Counted from the stretch's first letter, positions 8,885-18,358 are shown. The stretch is DNA of 64,000 nucleotides from Actinoplanes sichuanensis (GCF_033097365.1 NZ_AP028461.1:4340001-4404000), one strand, 5' to 3'. The notes: generated from the sequence alone by a model not told the origin. Numbers and translations: made by a program.

Positions 8885-10165
8885 TCAGAATCCGAGGATG
8901 TGGGGCAGCCACAGCACGACGCCGGGTAGTGCGGTGACCGCGATGAGGACGATCAGCAGCGGGATCAGGAACGGCGCGATCCCGCGGAAGATGACGTCGA
9001 CCGGTTTCCCGGTGACCGAGCTGGTGATGTAGAGGACGCTGCCGACCGGTGGGGTGAGCAGCCCGATCATCAAGTTGATGATCATGACGACGCCGAAGTA
9101 GATCGGGTCGATGCCGAAGCCGACCGCGATCGGCAGCAGCACCGGCACGGTGACCAGGATGATCGCGGTGGCGTCGATGAGGCAGCCGAGGATCAGCAGG
9201 ATGATGTTGACCAGGATCAGGAAGACCCAGGGATTGTCGGAGACGCCGGTGAGGAACTCGGCGACGTCGCGGGAGACGTGGGCGCGGGTCAGGATCAGAC
9301 CGAGCAGTGCGGCGGCGCCGAGGATCAGCATGATGCCGGCGGTGATCGCCGCGGTCTCGCGGGCGGCCTGCAGGATCACCGGGCCCTTCAGGGTGCGGTA
9401 GACGGCGCCGAGGATCAGCATGTAGAGCACGGCGACCGAGGCCGCCTCGGTCGGGGTGAACAGGCCGGACAGGATGCCGCCGAGCAGGATGACCGGCGTG
9501 AGCAGGGGCCCGACGGCGCCGATCGACGCCTTGGTGAACCTGGCCCGGTCGAACGGGACCGACGTGAACTGGGGCCGGCGTGCGGTCCACAGGTAGATGT
9601 AGATGCACAGGCCGGCGGCCATCGCGAAGGCGGGGATCACCGAGGCGGCGAACAGTGCCCCGGTGGAGACGGTGGCGGTGGCGGCGTAGATGACGGCCGG
9701 GATGCTGGGTGGCATCACCGGGCTGATCAGCGAGGAAGAGGCGGTCAGACCGGAGGCGAAGCCGTGCGGGTAGCCGGCCTTGACCATCTGCGGGATCTGC
9801 ATCTTGCCGAGTCCCGCGACATCGGCCAGGGCCGAGCCGCTCATCCAGGAGAAGCCCACGGCGGAGCCGACGTTGACGTATGCCAGGTTGCCGCGCAGTC
9901 GGCCGAGGGCGGCGAGGCAGAACTCGTAGAGCCGGTCGGCGATCCCGAGCCGGTTGGCCAGCACGCCGACCAGGATGAACAGGGGCACGGCCAGCAGCGG
10001 GAAGCTGTTGAGACCGTCGAAGGTGGTCTTCATGGCGAAGCCCGGGGACCGGCCGTCGGCGAGCGCGTACCAGAGGCTGGGGCCGATGAACGCGAGGCCG
10101 ACCGGGACCCGGATCAGCAGGAGGAAGGCGATCGCGGCGCCGACCATCCACAGTTCGAGGATCAT
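8885..10165 (-). CDS. dctM: TRAP transporter large permease DctM
   Basis: A 426-residue polytopic protein with about twelve hydrophobic segments, the usual size for the large TRAP subunit. Family features include GLNSFPLLAVPLFILVG near residue 55, the SSSLISPVMPPSIPAVIY segment, and the second-half counterpart LLTPPVGSVLY. It forms the sodium-coupled translocation channel with DctQ. Its ATG overlaps the dctQ stop by four bases (ATGA), so the two are made in step. TRAP systems handle carboxylates such as dicarboxylates, sialate or aromatic acids. Confidence 0.92.
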   Translation of the reverse strand: MILELWMVGAAIAFLLLIRVPVGLAFIGPSLWYALADGRSPGFAMKTTFDGLNSFPLLAVPLFILVGVLANRLGIADRLYEFCLAALGRLRGNLAYVNVGSAVGFSWMSGSALADVAGLGKMQIPQMVKAGYPHGFASGLTASSSLISPVMPPSIPAVIYAATATVSTGALFAASVIPAFAMAAGLCIYIYLWTARRPQFTSVPFDRARFTKASIGAVGPLLTPVILLGGILSGLFTPTEAASVAVLYMLILGAVYRTLKGPVILQAARETAAITAGIMLILGAAALLGLILTRAHVSRDVAEFLTGVSDNPWVFLILVNIILLILGCLIDATAIILVTVPVLLPIAVGFGIDPIYFGVVMIINLMIGLLTPPVGSVLYITSSVTGKPVDVIFRGIAPFLIPLLIVLIAVTALPGVVLWLPHILGF

Positions 10166-10677
10166 CTCGCCTCCGCCGCGTCGAAGGGTGCGTCGGGGCG
10201 GCCGGCGACGAAGATGCGGACCGTGGCGCGGACCGCGCCGGAGGTGAAGCCGGCCAACGGGACCGTGTAGAGGATCCAGAGCGGGACGCCGAGTGCGGCG
10301 GAGCTGCGGTCGGGGTACATCAGGATCAGGTGGTACGCCTCCCAGGCCAGCAGCGCGCAGATGACCGCGGTGAACGCCGCCGACACCGCTTTGACGATCG
10401 TGAAGGCGACGCCTTTGGCCAGGTAGTCGATGATCTGGATCATGATGTGGCCGTTGTTGCCGATCAGGTAGCCGACCATCACGAAGGTCAGCACGATCAG
10501 CGAGTAGCCGGCCAGCTCCCCCACCCCGGGCCAGTTCAGCGCCGGGACGAATCGGCTGATCACCTGCCACAGAACGCTCACGAAGATCACCACCAGGGCG
10601 ACGACGGCGACCCACAGCTCGGCCGAGCCCCAGGCGCGCAGCGGCGCCGGCTCACGCCACTCGTCGGATGTGCTCAA
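10162..10677 (-). CDS. dctQ: TRAP transporter small permease DctQ
   Basis: About 171 residues with four membrane segments and the tryptophan/arginine pattern LWQVISRFVP typical of DctQ subunits. No ATG is available near the expected N-terminus. TTG at 10677, preceded by GCGAGG at good spacing, is my choice. An earlier TTG at 10725 is possible but would lie inside the IclR-type operator. First gene of the transport/hydrolysis operon, divergent from the IclR regulator gene; the shared operator lies 42 bases upstream of this start. Confidence 0.85.
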   Translation of the reverse strand: MSTSDEWREPAPLRAWGSAELWVAVVALVVIFVSVLWQVISRFVPALNWPGVGELAGYSLIVLTFVMVGYLIGNNGHIMIQIIDYLAKGVAFTIVKAVSAAFTAVICALLAWEAYHLILMYPDRSSAALGVPLWILYTVPLAGFTSGAVRATVRIFVAGRPDAPFDAAEAR

Positions 10678-10716
10678 CGAAAGGACCTCGCTTCCGCCAG
10701 CCAGATGAACCACTCT

Positions 10717-10759
10717 GCGGACCAATTGAACCGCTCAGTGGACTGGGTGTAACGTACGG
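10717..10759. promoter_or_regulatory. IclR-type operator and promoter, site 1
   Basis: The imperfect palindrome GGACCA-AT-TGAACC (10719-10732) is followed, at exactly the same spacing as in the second site at 18359, by TAACGT (10750-10755). A plausible plus-strand promoter is TTGAAC (10726-10731), 18 bases, TAACGT. The stretch GTGGACTGGGTGTAACG is identical to site 2 except for one base. It lies between dctQ and the divergent IclR gene, so it probably controls both. Confidence 0.7.
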
Positions 10760-10859
10760 TCGTCGATCCGTTCTGGCAAGAGGCCGGGTGCCGCCGGTCT
10801 GCGATCCGTGAAATGCAGCAGAATCTCCGGGTAGCACCGGATCGAGAGAGTGGGGCACC

Positions 10860-11630
10860 GTGGAGAAACCGGCCGAGTCCGTCGACCAGCAGGGTGTGCG
10901 CAGCGTCCAGCGCGCCCTGGGCATCCTCGGCCTGCTCACCGACGACCGCCCGATCCTCTCGGTGCGCGACATCGTCGAGGCCACCGGCCTGGCCAAGACC
11001 ACCGTGCTGCGCCTGGTCTCCACCCTGGAGCAGAACGGGCTGCTCTGGGCCACCACCGGCGGCTACATGGCCGGACCCGGGCTGTGGCGGTGGGCGCACC
11101 TGGCCCGGCGCAGCTGGGAGCTGCCGCCGGAGACCCAGAGCAGCATGCGCGAGCTCGCCGCCCGCAACCGCGAGACCGTCAACCTGTACGTGGCCCGCGA
11201 CGTCTACCGGGTCTGCGTCGCCCAGCAGGAGAGCCCACAGCCGTTGCGGCACGTCGTGCAGGTCGGCGACGAGCTGCCGATGTGGGCCGGCGCGTCGTCG
11301 AAGGTGTTGCTGCGCGACGCCGGCCCGGCCCTGCTGGAGCGGATCGCGAAGGGCTCCCCGCACGGACCCGGACACGCCGCCGTGATCCGCGAGTGGATCG
11401 ACGAGACCGCTCAGAACGGCTTCGGCGAGAGCCACGGCGAACGCGAGGAGGGCCTGTCGGCCGTGGCCGCCCCGATCATCGGCCGCTCCGGCACGGTGGT
11501 CGCCGCGCTGTCGCTGAGCGGCCCGACGATCCGGTTCACCCCCGACCGGGTCGCCGCGTTCGCCGCCGACCTGATCGAGATGGCCCGGCAGATCTCCGAG
11601 CGCGGCTTCAACAGCCCGTTCGGCGCCTGA
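10860..11630 (+). CDS. IclR-family transcriptional regulator
   Basis: A 256-residue IclR regulator. It has an N-terminal winged helix (about residues 13-75, with SVRDIVEATGLAKTTVLRL as the helix-turn-helix) followed by the GAF-like effector domain. The C-terminus carries LSAVAAPIIGRSGTVVAALS, typical of the family. GTG at 10860 is the start. IclR proteins commonly control catabolism of aromatic and hydroaromatic acids. Its position between two catabolic operons and the two matching operators make it the likely local regulator, but activator versus repressor cannot be told. It is followed after only five bases by the convergent oxidoreductase gene. Confidence 0.9.
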   Translation: MEKPAESVDQQGVRSVQRALGILGLLTDDRPILSVRDIVEATGLAKTTVLRLVSTLEQNGLLWATTGGYMAGPGLWRWAHLARRSWELPPETQSSMRELAARNRETVNLYVARDVYRVCVAQQESPQPLRHVVQVGDELPMWAGASSKVLLRDAGPALLERIAKGSPHGPGHAAVIREWIDETAQNGFGESHGEREEGLSAVAAPIIGRSGTVVAALSLSGPTIRFTPDRVAAFAADLIEMARQISERGFNSPFGA

Positions 11631-11635
11631 CCCGC

Positions 11636-12628
11636 TCACCGCAGCTCCACGGGTCGTCCGGTGCGCGAGGACGCGTACACCGCCTCGACGATCTCCAGCG
11701 AGGCGAGCGCGTCCCGGCCGGTGACCGCCGGGTCCCGTCCGTCGCGGACCGCCGCCACGAAGTCGGCGACCTGCGCGGCATGGTACGGCTCGAGGTGCTC
11801 GTGGATCTCCGACAGCGGCCGGTCGGCGGGGCCCGGCCGGATCCACAGGTCGGTGCAGCCGGTGCCCTCCGGGTACTCGTTGATCCCGGCCGTGCGCCCG
11901 GCCGCGTCCGACACCCACAGTTGCACGCCCAGCCCCGGCCGGAAGGTGGTGCCGGCATGCAGGGTGGCGATCGCCCCGGAGCCGAACCCGAGCACGGCCG
12001 CCGCGGTGTCCTCGACGTCGATGCCGGAGCGGGGCACCAGCGTGGCGCACCGCCCGGACACCCACGCGGCCGGCCCCATCAGCCGGCACAGCAGATCGAT
12101 GTGGTGGATCACCTGGGTCATCAGCACCCCGCCGCCCTCGCTCGCCCGCCGGCCCCGGCCGGGTTTGCGGTAGTAGGCGGCGTCCCGATTGAGGCGGGCG
12201 GTGATCCCGCCGGTCACCGGGGTGCCGACGGCGGCCCGCACCTGGTCCACGGCCGGCCAGAACCGGCGCTGGAACACCACACCGAACCGGATCCCGGCGG
12301 CCTCGGCGACCTCGATCATCCGCCGGGCCTGTGCCACGTCGAGGGCCAACGGCTTCTCGCACAGCACCGGTACGCCGTACCGCGCCGCCGCCCGGACCCC
12401 GGCCTCGTGGGCCGCGGCCGGCGTGCAGACGGTGACCAGGTCGAGTCCGTGGCCGAACAGCCCGGCCACGTCGCCGTGCGCGTACGGCACCCCGTGGTCG
12501 GCCGCGAACGCCCGCGCCCGCCCGGCGTCCACGTCGGCGACCGCGCACACCGTCACACCGGCCGCCCGCAGTGCGCTCACATGGTTACGTGCGATTCGGC
12601 CGCAGCCGACGATCCCGGCTCGCACCAC
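11636..12628 (-). CDS. Gfo/Idh/MocA-family oxidoreductase
   Basis: A 330-residue NAD(P)-dependent oxidoreductase. It has an N-terminal Rossmann fold (VRAGIVGCGRIARNH, GxGxxA type), the EKP motif (CEKPLALD) with the catalytic lysine, and a C-terminal alpha/beta domain containing THLLC-region equivalent QVIHHIDLLCRL. The start is one of two adjacent GTG codons (12628 or 12625) just after GGAGG. The gene overlaps the upstream aroQ by 52 bases because its own ribosome binding site lies inside aroQ. Family members act on sugars, inositols and related polyols. Here a cyclitol-like hydroaromatic acid or its derivative is a reasonable substrate, but this is inference. Confidence 0.85.
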   Translation of the reverse strand: MVRAGIVGCGRIARNHVSALRAAGVTVCAVADVDAGRARAFAADHGVPYAHGDVAGLFGHGLDLVTVCTPAAAHEAGVRAAARYGVPVLCEKPLALDVAQARRMIEVAEAAGIRFGVVFQRRFWPAVDQVRAAVGTPVTGGITARLNRDAAYYRKPGRGRRASEGGGVLMTQVIHHIDLLCRLMGPAAWVSGRCATLVPRSGIDVEDTAAAVLGFGSGAIATLHAGTTFRPGLGVQLWVSDAAGRTAGINEYPEGTGCTDLWIRPGPADRPLSEIHEHLEPYHAAQVADFVAAVRDGRDPAVTGRDALASLEIVEAVYASSRTGRPVELR

Positions 12629-13056
12629 ACCCTCCCGGCCAGGCCGCGCATCGCGAGCTCGTACACCTCGGCACCGAACCCGGCGAGCAACCCGGTGGCG
12701 GCGGCCGCGGTCAGCAGTCTGCGGTAGAGCGGCTCGCGGGCGAACACGTTGGTCAGATGCACCTCGACGACCGGTTGCCGCACCATCCGCAGCGCGTCGT
12801 AGAGCGCCACCGACCGGGTGGTGAACCCGGCCGGGTTGATGATCACCGCGGCGTCGCCGTCGACCGCCTGATGCACCCAGTCGATCAGCTGCGCCTCGGC
12901 GTTGGACTGTCCGAAGAACAACTCGAAGTCCATCTCACCGGCGAGCGCCCGGCAGCGGGTCTCGATCTGCGCCAGGGTGACCCGGCCGTACAGGTCGGGC
13001 TCGCGGCGCCCGAGCATGTTCAGATTCGGGCCGTTGAGGATCGACAGCCGTCTCAC
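12577..13056 (-). CDS. aroQ: Type II 3-dehydroquinate dehydratase
   Basis: A 159-residue enzyme converting 3-dehydroquinate to 3-dehydroshikimate. It is recognised by LNGPNLNMLGRREPDLYG with the catalytic Arg and Tyr of the flexible lid (about residues 18 and 23), INPAGFTTRSVALYDAL, and EVHLTN with the catalytic histidine. GTG at 13056 overlaps the stop of the PQQ dehydrogenase (GTGA). The C-terminus is about ten residues longer than usual and runs into the next gene. Its place with ALDH, TPP enzyme and quinate dehydrogenase homologues, not with aroB/aroC, indicates a catabolic enzyme on the route from quinate to protocatechuate. Confidence 0.92.
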   Translation of the reverse strand: MRRLSILNGPNLNMLGRREPDLYGRVTLAQIETRCRALAGEMDFELFFGQSNAEAQLIDWVHQAVDGDAAVIINPAGFTTRSVALYDALRMVRQPVVEVHLTNVFAREPLYRRLLTAAAATGLLAGFGAEVYELAMRGLAGRVWCEPGSSAAAESHVTM

Positions 13057-15134
13057 GGCGCCACGACCTCGATCTTCCCGGTCGACCGCGGGCTGGCCGG
13101 GTCGTTGAAGAAGTACTCCCCCGCCCGGTCGAAGGTGTGGGTGAAGGACTCGCCGGGCGCCAGCAGCACGTCGAACAGCCCTTCGAAGAACTGGGTGACC
13201 CCGCGCGGCCCCGCGTTGCCCGGATGGTTGGTGAAGGTGACCGTGGTGCCGACCGGGACTCGCAGGTGGGTGGGGCTCATCGCGGCCACCCCGAACGACT
13301 CGGTGGTGGCGCCGGTGGCACGCCCGATGATCACCGTGTTCGCGACGGTCGCACCGTCGACCGGGGCGCCGGAGACCGGCCGGCGGATCACCGGCGGCGG
13401 GGGCGCGGGTACCGGCCCGAGCGGCCCGTCGAGCGCGAACGCCCAGAGGAAGTCGCCGCGGGGTGCCGAGTTGCCGTACGGGATGCCGGTCCCGCCGGCG
13501 AACACGGCCAGGTACTCCCGGCCACCGGCCTTGTACATGATCGGGCTGGAGCTGATCGCCGCGCCGGTCTGGAACCGCCACAGCTCCCGGCCGGTGCGGG
13601 CGTCCATGGCGAGCAGGTTGCCGTCCGGCTGGCCGATGACCAGCAGGTCGGTGGCGGTGGTGAGGATGCCGTTGCCGTGGGCCAGGGAGTACGGCATCCG
13701 CCGCTTCCAGCGCACCCGGTTGGTGGACACGTCGACGGCCACGATGCCGCCGGTCTGGTACTCCCCCGGTGGCCGCAGCCCGTTCGCGGCCTCGGTCAGC
13801 GAGTGCGCGGCGGCCACATACCCGAATCCGGTGTAGACCAGCCCGGTGCGGTGACTGAACGACAGGTGCGACCAGTCGGCGCCGCCGCCGTGACCGGGAA
13901 TGGACAGGACCGGGACGTCCCAGTGCGGGGTGTAGAGGGCACCCTGGACGTAGTTGGGTACGGCCCGGTTCGGGTCGCCGGGCACCGACGTGCCCAGCGG
14001 CTGGTCGACGACCCGCTGCTCGGTCCAGCCGCCCTGCACCGGGAACGGCTGGGTGGGCCAGGTCTTCTGCCGCGGCTCCTGCGGGACCGGGCGTTCGACG
14101 ACGCCGAGCGGGGCGGTGCCGTCGGTCCGGTCCAGGATGAAGAACATCCCGGACTTGCTGCCGTAGACGACCACCTTGCGCATCCGCCCGCGGATCCGCA
14201 CATCGGCGAGCACCGGCGACATGACGTTGTCCATGTCCCAGATGTCGTGGTGGATCGACTGGAAGTGCCACCGATAGGCACCGGTGCGCAGGTCCAGGGC
14301 GACCAGCGAGTTCGCGAACAGGTTCGACCCGCCGCGCGCCGAGCCGTCCTGGGAGGAGTTGTTGCCACGGGCGTTGCCGAACGTCCAGTACGTCAGGCCC
14401 AACTCGGGGTCGACGGCCGGGTGGATCCACGGGGTGGCCCCGCCCTCGGCCCACGAGTCGCCCTCCCAGGTGTCGTTGCCGAACTCGCCGGGCCCCGGGG
14501 TGCCCCAGAAATGCCACACCAGGTCACCGGTGTGCGCGTCCAGAGCCAGGGCGGCGCCGCGCGGTCCGTCGTTGGTGCCGCAGAACAGCAACCCGTCATG
14601 GTGGACGACCGCCACCTTCTCGATGTTGCCGAAGCCGTCGATCTGCCGTTCCCACGCCACCCGACCGGTCTGCTGGTCGAGGGCGACCACGTAGTTGTCG
14701 TTCGACTTGGTGTAGACGTAGCCGTTGCCGACCGCGACCCCGCGCCTGGTCAGGGCGCCTCTGGTCTGGTCGTACCGCCAGAGGGTGCGGCCGGTGACGC
14801 CGTCGACGGCGATGACGTTGCCGAGCGCCGACTCGATGTAGAGCACCCCGTCGACGGCCACGGCCGTGCTCTGGCTGTTGCCGCTGCGCAGGCCGCCCTC
14901 GACCGAGTTGACCCAGGCGCCGCGCAGACGTCGTACCGAATGCGGGTTGATCTGCTGCAGACCGGTGTAGTTCTGGTTGCCGAGGTTCCCGCCGACCTTC
15001 GGGAAGTCCGCGCCGCCGGGGGTGTCGAAGGCCGCACCACCACCACGACCACTGTCACGGCCGGCGGCGGGTACCGGCACGACGGCGAGCGCTGCGGCGC
15101 CCTTCAACAGATTCCTTCGATCGATGTTCGCCAC
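13053..15134 (-). CDS. PQQ-dependent dehydrogenase with C-terminal cupredoxin-like domain
   Basis: A 693-residue exported protein. The N-terminus has a twin-arginine-like signal (RRNLLKG then a hydrophobic stretch), fitting export of a folded cofactor enzyme. Residues of about 45-560 form the PQQ-type beta-propeller, with repeated AxDxxTGxxxWR blades such as AVDGVTGRTLWRYD and AMDARTGRELWRFQ. From about 585 a cupredoxin-like domain follows (VTFTNHPGNAGPRG ... GEYFFNDPASP). The usual Cys-His-Met copper ligands of that last loop are not visible, so copper binding is doubtful. GTG at 15134 is the start. It probably oxidises an alcohol or hydroaromatic substrate outside the membrane. Quinate is one candidate given the neighbours, but membrane segments typical of PQQ quinate dehydrogenases are absent. 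Confidence 0.82.
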   Translation of the reverse strand: MANIDRRNLLKGAAALAVVPVPAAGRDSGRGGGAAFDTPGGADFPKVGGNLGNQNYTGLQQINPHSVRRLRGAWVNSVEGGLRSGNSQSTAVAVDGVLYIESALGNVIAVDGVTGRTLWRYDQTRGALTRRGVAVGNGYVYTKSNDNYVVALDQQTGRVAWERQIDGFGNIEKVAVVHHDGLLFCGTNDGPRGAALALDAHTGDLVWHFWGTPGPGEFGNDTWEGDSWAEGGATPWIHPAVDPELGLTYWTFGNARGNNSSQDGSARGGSNLFANSLVALDLRTGAYRWHFQSIHHDIWDMDNVMSPVLADVRIRGRMRKVVVYGSKSGMFFILDRTDGTAPLGVVERPVPQEPRQKTWPTQPFPVQGGWTEQRVVDQPLGTSVPGDPNRAVPNYVQGALYTPHWDVPVLSIPGHGGGADWSHLSFSHRTGLVYTGFGYVAAAHSLTEAANGLRPPGEYQTGGIVAVDVSTNRVRWKRRMPYSLAHGNGILTTATDLLVIGQPDGNLLAMDARTGRELWRFQTGAAISSSPIMYKAGGREYLAVFAGGTGIPYGNSAPRGDFLWAFALDGPLGPVPAPPPPVIRRPVSGAPVDGATVANTVIIGRATGATTESFGVAAMSPTHLRVPVGTTVTFTNHPGNAGPRGVTQFFEGLFDVLLAPGESFTHTFDRAGEYFFNDPASPRSTGKIEVVAP

Positions 15135-15145
15135 GCGAGTCCCCT

Positions 15146-16876
15146 CTATTCGAAGATCCCCTGGTAGATGTCCTTGATGTTCCAGTGCCCCGGGGTCGGG
15201 ACCGGTTCGTTGACCATCGGTACGTCGATCACCGCCGGCCGTCGGGCGTCCAGTGCGGCGCGCAACGCGTCACCGAAGTCGGCGGCGCTGGTGACCGGGT
15301 AGCCGTCGGCGCCGCACGCCCGGGCGAGGGCGGCGAAGTCGGGGCTGTAGGGCAGCCCGTCCGGCCCGGTGAAGTCACAGCCGAAACTGCGGCCGAAGTT
15401 CGCCGCCTGCAGGTCGGAGATGGTGCCGTGCGACCGGTTGTTCATCACCACGAAGATCACCGGGGCGCCCTGTTCGACGGCCATCGGCAGCGCCGGCAAC
15501 TGGGCGCCCATGCCGCCGTCACCGACCAGCGCGACGACCGTCCGGCCCGGCTCGGCGATCTGCACACCGACCGCCGCCGCCGGCCCGAACCCCATGGTGG
15601 ACGCCCCGCCCGGGGTGATGAACCGCCCTTCGGCGGGCAGCTCGTAGCACTGCGCGACCCCGTTCTTGTTCCAGCCCACGTCGGTGACCAGCACCGCGTC
15701 GGCGGGCAGCAACGCCCGCAGGTCGGTGAGGATCCGCTCGGGCCGCAGCGGGAACGCGTCACTGGCGCCCCGGCCCCGGCTGTCGGCGAACAGGGTGCAC
15801 CGCGCCCCGGTGATCGTCTCGCGCAGGGCCGCCCGACGGCGCGGCGTCGGATGGTGGGCGTGCACGGCCGTGCTGATCGCCTGCACGGCCCGGGTCACGT
15901 CGGCGACCGCCCCGATGGTGACGGGGAAGCTGCGGCCGATCTCGGCCGGGTCGATGTCGATCTGGATCAGCTTGCCCGGCGGGAACTGCCAGGTGTAGCG
16001 GCGGTCCCAGGAGCTGGCGTCGGTCTCGGCGAACCGGGTGGCCAGCGCGAGCACCACGTCGGCCTCCCGGGTGTGCCGGTTGGTCAGCTCCAGGCCCCAG
16101 AAACCGGGCATCCCGAGCAGCAGCGGATGGTCGTCGGGCAGCGTGCCCTTGGCCATCAGCGAGTGCACCACCGGGATGTCGAGGTGCTCGACCAGTGCCC
16201 GCAGCGCGGCCGGCCCGAGCCCGCGCCGCAGCCCGCCGCCCAGGTAGACCAGCGGCCGTTCGGCGTCGATCAGCAGGTCGGCGATCTGCCCGGCGAGCTC
16301 GGCGGGCAGATCCGGGCGCTGCGGCACGGCCGGCGGGTACCCACCGGCCTCGACAGGGCGGGAGAAGTGGTCCATCGGCACGCTGAGCAGCACCGCACCC
16401 GGCCGCCCGGAGGCCGCCGTCCAGAACGCCCGCTCGGTGTATCGGGCCAGGTCCTCCGGCCGGTGCACCTGCCAGGCCCGTTTCACGAACGGCCGGTAGA
16501 CGGCGCTCTGATCGGCGTCGGCGTGCAGGTTGATCTCCTGGTGCGGATGCCGGCCGAAGTAGTAGGACGGCACGTCACCGGCGATCGCGACCAGCGGCAC
16601 CGAGTCGAGCGCGGCCGTCATCACCCCGGTCACCGCGTTCGTCATGCCGGGACCGACATGCAACAACACCACGCCGGTACGGCCGGTCGCGCGCGCGTAG
16701 CCGTCGGCGGCGTGCGCGGCGGCCTGCTCGTGCCGGGCGATCACGAATCGGATGCGGCTGCGCCCGAGCGCGTCGAGCAGGGCGATGTTGGTGTGCCCGC
16801 AGGTGCCGAAGACGTGCTCGACGCCGTACGACTCCAGTTGCGCGACCATCGCCTCGGCTGCGGTGACCGGGCTCAT
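15146..16876 (-). CDS. Thiamine pyrophosphate-dependent enzyme (acetolactate synthase-like)
   Basis: A 576-residue three-domain TPP enzyme. The activating glutamate lies in IARHEQAAAHAADG near residue 48. A middle Rossmann-like domain carries the LIDAERPLVYLGGG region. The C-terminal cofactor site has GDGGMGAQ and, about 25 residues later, NNRSHG, matching the GDG-N diphosphate/Mg motif. It may decarboxylate a 2-oxo acid or carboligate/cleave an acyl unit; members of this group are not functionally uniform. ATG at 16876 overlaps the ALDH stop (ATGA), so an aldehyde made here could be passed to the ALDH. That pairing would fit a 2-oxo acid decarboxylase, as inference. Confidence 0.82.
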   Translation of the reverse strand: MSPVTAAEAMVAQLESYGVEHVFGTCGHTNIALLDALGRSRIRFVIARHEQAAAHAADGYARATGRTGVVLLHVGPGMTNAVTGVMTAALDSVPLVAIAGDVPSYYFGRHPHQEINLHADADQSAVYRPFVKRAWQVHRPEDLARYTERAFWTAASGRPGAVLLSVPMDHFSRPVEAGGYPPAVPQRPDLPAELAGQIADLLIDAERPLVYLGGGLRRGLGPAALRALVEHLDIPVVHSLMAKGTLPDDHPLLLGMPGFWGLELTNRHTREADVVLALATRFAETDASSWDRRYTWQFPPGKLIQIDIDPAEIGRSFPVTIGAVADVTRAVQAISTAVHAHHPTPRRRAALRETITGARCTLFADSRGRGASDAFPLRPERILTDLRALLPADAVLVTDVGWNKNGVAQCYELPAEGRFITPGGASTMGFGPAAAVGVQIAEPGRTVVALVGDGGMGAQLPALPMAVEQGAPVIFVVMNNRSHGTISDLQAANFGRSFGCDFTGPDGLPYSPDFAALARACGADGYPVTSAADFGDALRAALDARRPAVIDVPMVNEPVPTPGHWNIKDIYQGIFE

Positions 16877-18333
16877 CGGATCGTCTCCTGGTCGCCGTAC
16901 AGCGAGATGCCGCGCAGGAGCAGCGTCTTGACCACCGTGTAGTCGTCGATCATCCAGCGTGGCGACTCGCGGCCGAACCCGGAGTCCTTCACCCCGCCGA
17001 ACGGGACGTGGTCGAGCCGGAAGTTGGACGAGCCGTTCACGACCAGCCCACCGACCTCCAGTTCCCGCCAGGCGGTCACGATGCGGCGGATGTCTTGAGT
17101 GAACAGGCCGGCCTGCAGCCCGTACCGGCTGTCGTTGCACGTCTGCAGGACCGTGTCGAAGTCGTCGTAGGCGATCACGCCGACCGCGGCGCCGAACACC
17201 TCGTCGCGGATCAGTCGGGCGTCCGGCGGTGGCGAGGCCACGACCGTGGGCGTCACCGTCGCGCCGTCGCGGCGGCCGCCGGTGGTGATCGTCGCCCCGG
17301 CCTCGGCGGCCTGCCGGGTCCACTCGACGACCCGTTCGGCGGCGGTGTCGTCGACCATCGAGCCGATGTCGGTGCCGGCGTCGAGGGGGTCGCCGACCGT
17401 CAGTTTCTCCACCTCGGCGGTGAACGCGTCGAGGAACTGCCGGTAGGCGCTGCGGTGCACATACACCCGCTGGACCGAGATGCAGCTCTGCCCGGAGTTG
17501 GAGTAGCCGGTGACCGCGCAGACCCGGGCCGCGGCCGGGATGTCGGCGTCCTCGCAGACGATCGTCGCGGCATTGCCGCCCAGCTCCATGACCAGGCGTT
17601 TGGCTCCGGCGGCACGGGCCACGGCATGCCCGGTGGCGGGGCTGCCGGTGAAGCTGATGACGCCGACCTCCGGTGCCGCGCTCAGCGCCGACCCGACCGC
17701 GCCGCCACCGTGCAGCAGCTGCACCGCCTCGGGCGGCATCCCACAGTCGAGCAGCAGCGCCACGATCGCGGCGGAGGCGGCCGGGGCCTGCGGAGGCGGT
17801 TTGACGATGGTGGTGTTGCCGGCCGCGTACGAGGCGGCGAGCTTGTGCGCGAGCAGGTTCGCCGGTGCGTTGAACGGGGTGATCGCCAGGGCGACCCCGA
17901 CCGGGGCCCGGTGGGTCAGCGCGGTGTTGCCGACCCCGCGCGCCCAGCCGGCGACCGGCAGAACCTCCCCGCCGATCCGGCGCGCCTCGGCCGCGGACAC
18001 GGCGAACGTGTCGGCCACCCGGTCGATCTCCCCGCGCCCGTCCTTGACCGGTTTCCCGAGTTCCAGGGCGAGCAGCCGGGCCAGGTCGTCGCGGCGGCGC
18101 AGGGCTTCGGCGGCGGCCCGCTCAAGAACCTCGGCGCGGGCCGCGGGTGAGGTGCGGGCGACCTGCCGGGCGGCGTGCCGGGCGTAGGCGAGTGCCGTGC
18201 CGACGTCGTGGTCGCCGGCCTGCCGGGCGGAGCTGACGACGGACCGGGTCCACGGGCCGACCCGCTGGTCCTGGGGTCCGTCGTCGACCCACTGCCCGGC
18301 GATCAGGCATCCGGTCACGGTGGTGTGGTCCAT
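16873..18333 (-). CDS. Aldehyde dehydrogenase family protein
   Basis: A 486-residue NAD(P)-dependent aldehyde dehydrogenase. Key residues are visible: Asn in ITPFNAPANL (about 155), Lys in TTIVKPPPQAP (178), Glu in VMELGGN (250) and the catalytic Cys in NSGQSCISVQR (284). ATG at 18333 is preferred over the adjacent GTG because AAGGGATC lies seven bases upstream of it. First gene of the minus-strand ALDH-TPP-PQQ-AroQ-Gfo run. Its start is 27 bases from the second IclR-type palindrome and divergent from the CoA transferase, so both directions are probably co-regulated. Confidence 0.9.
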   Translation of the reverse strand: MDHTTVTGCLIAGQWVDDGPQDQRVGPWTRSVVSSARQAGDHDVGTALAYARHAARQVARTSPAARAEVLERAAAEALRRRDDLARLLALELGKPVKDGRGEIDRVADTFAVSAAEARRIGGEVLPVAGWARGVGNTALTHRAPVGVALAITPFNAPANLLAHKLAASYAAGNTTIVKPPPQAPAASAAIVALLLDCGMPPEAVQLLHGGGAVGSALSAAPEVGVISFTGSPATGHAVARAAGAKRLVMELGGNAATIVCEDADIPAAARVCAVTGYSNSGQSCISVQRVYVHRSAYRQFLDAFTAEVEKLTVGDPLDAGTDIGSMVDDTAAERVVEWTRQAAEAGATITTGGRRDGATVTPTVVASPPPDARLIRDEVFGAAVGVIAYDDFDTVLQTCNDSRYGLQAGLFTQDIRRIVTAWRELEVGGLVVNGSSNFRLDHVPFGGVKDSGFGRESPRWMIDDYTVVKTLLLRGISLYGDQETIR

Positions 18334-18358
18334 CACGATCCCTTCACCGATCCGCTTG

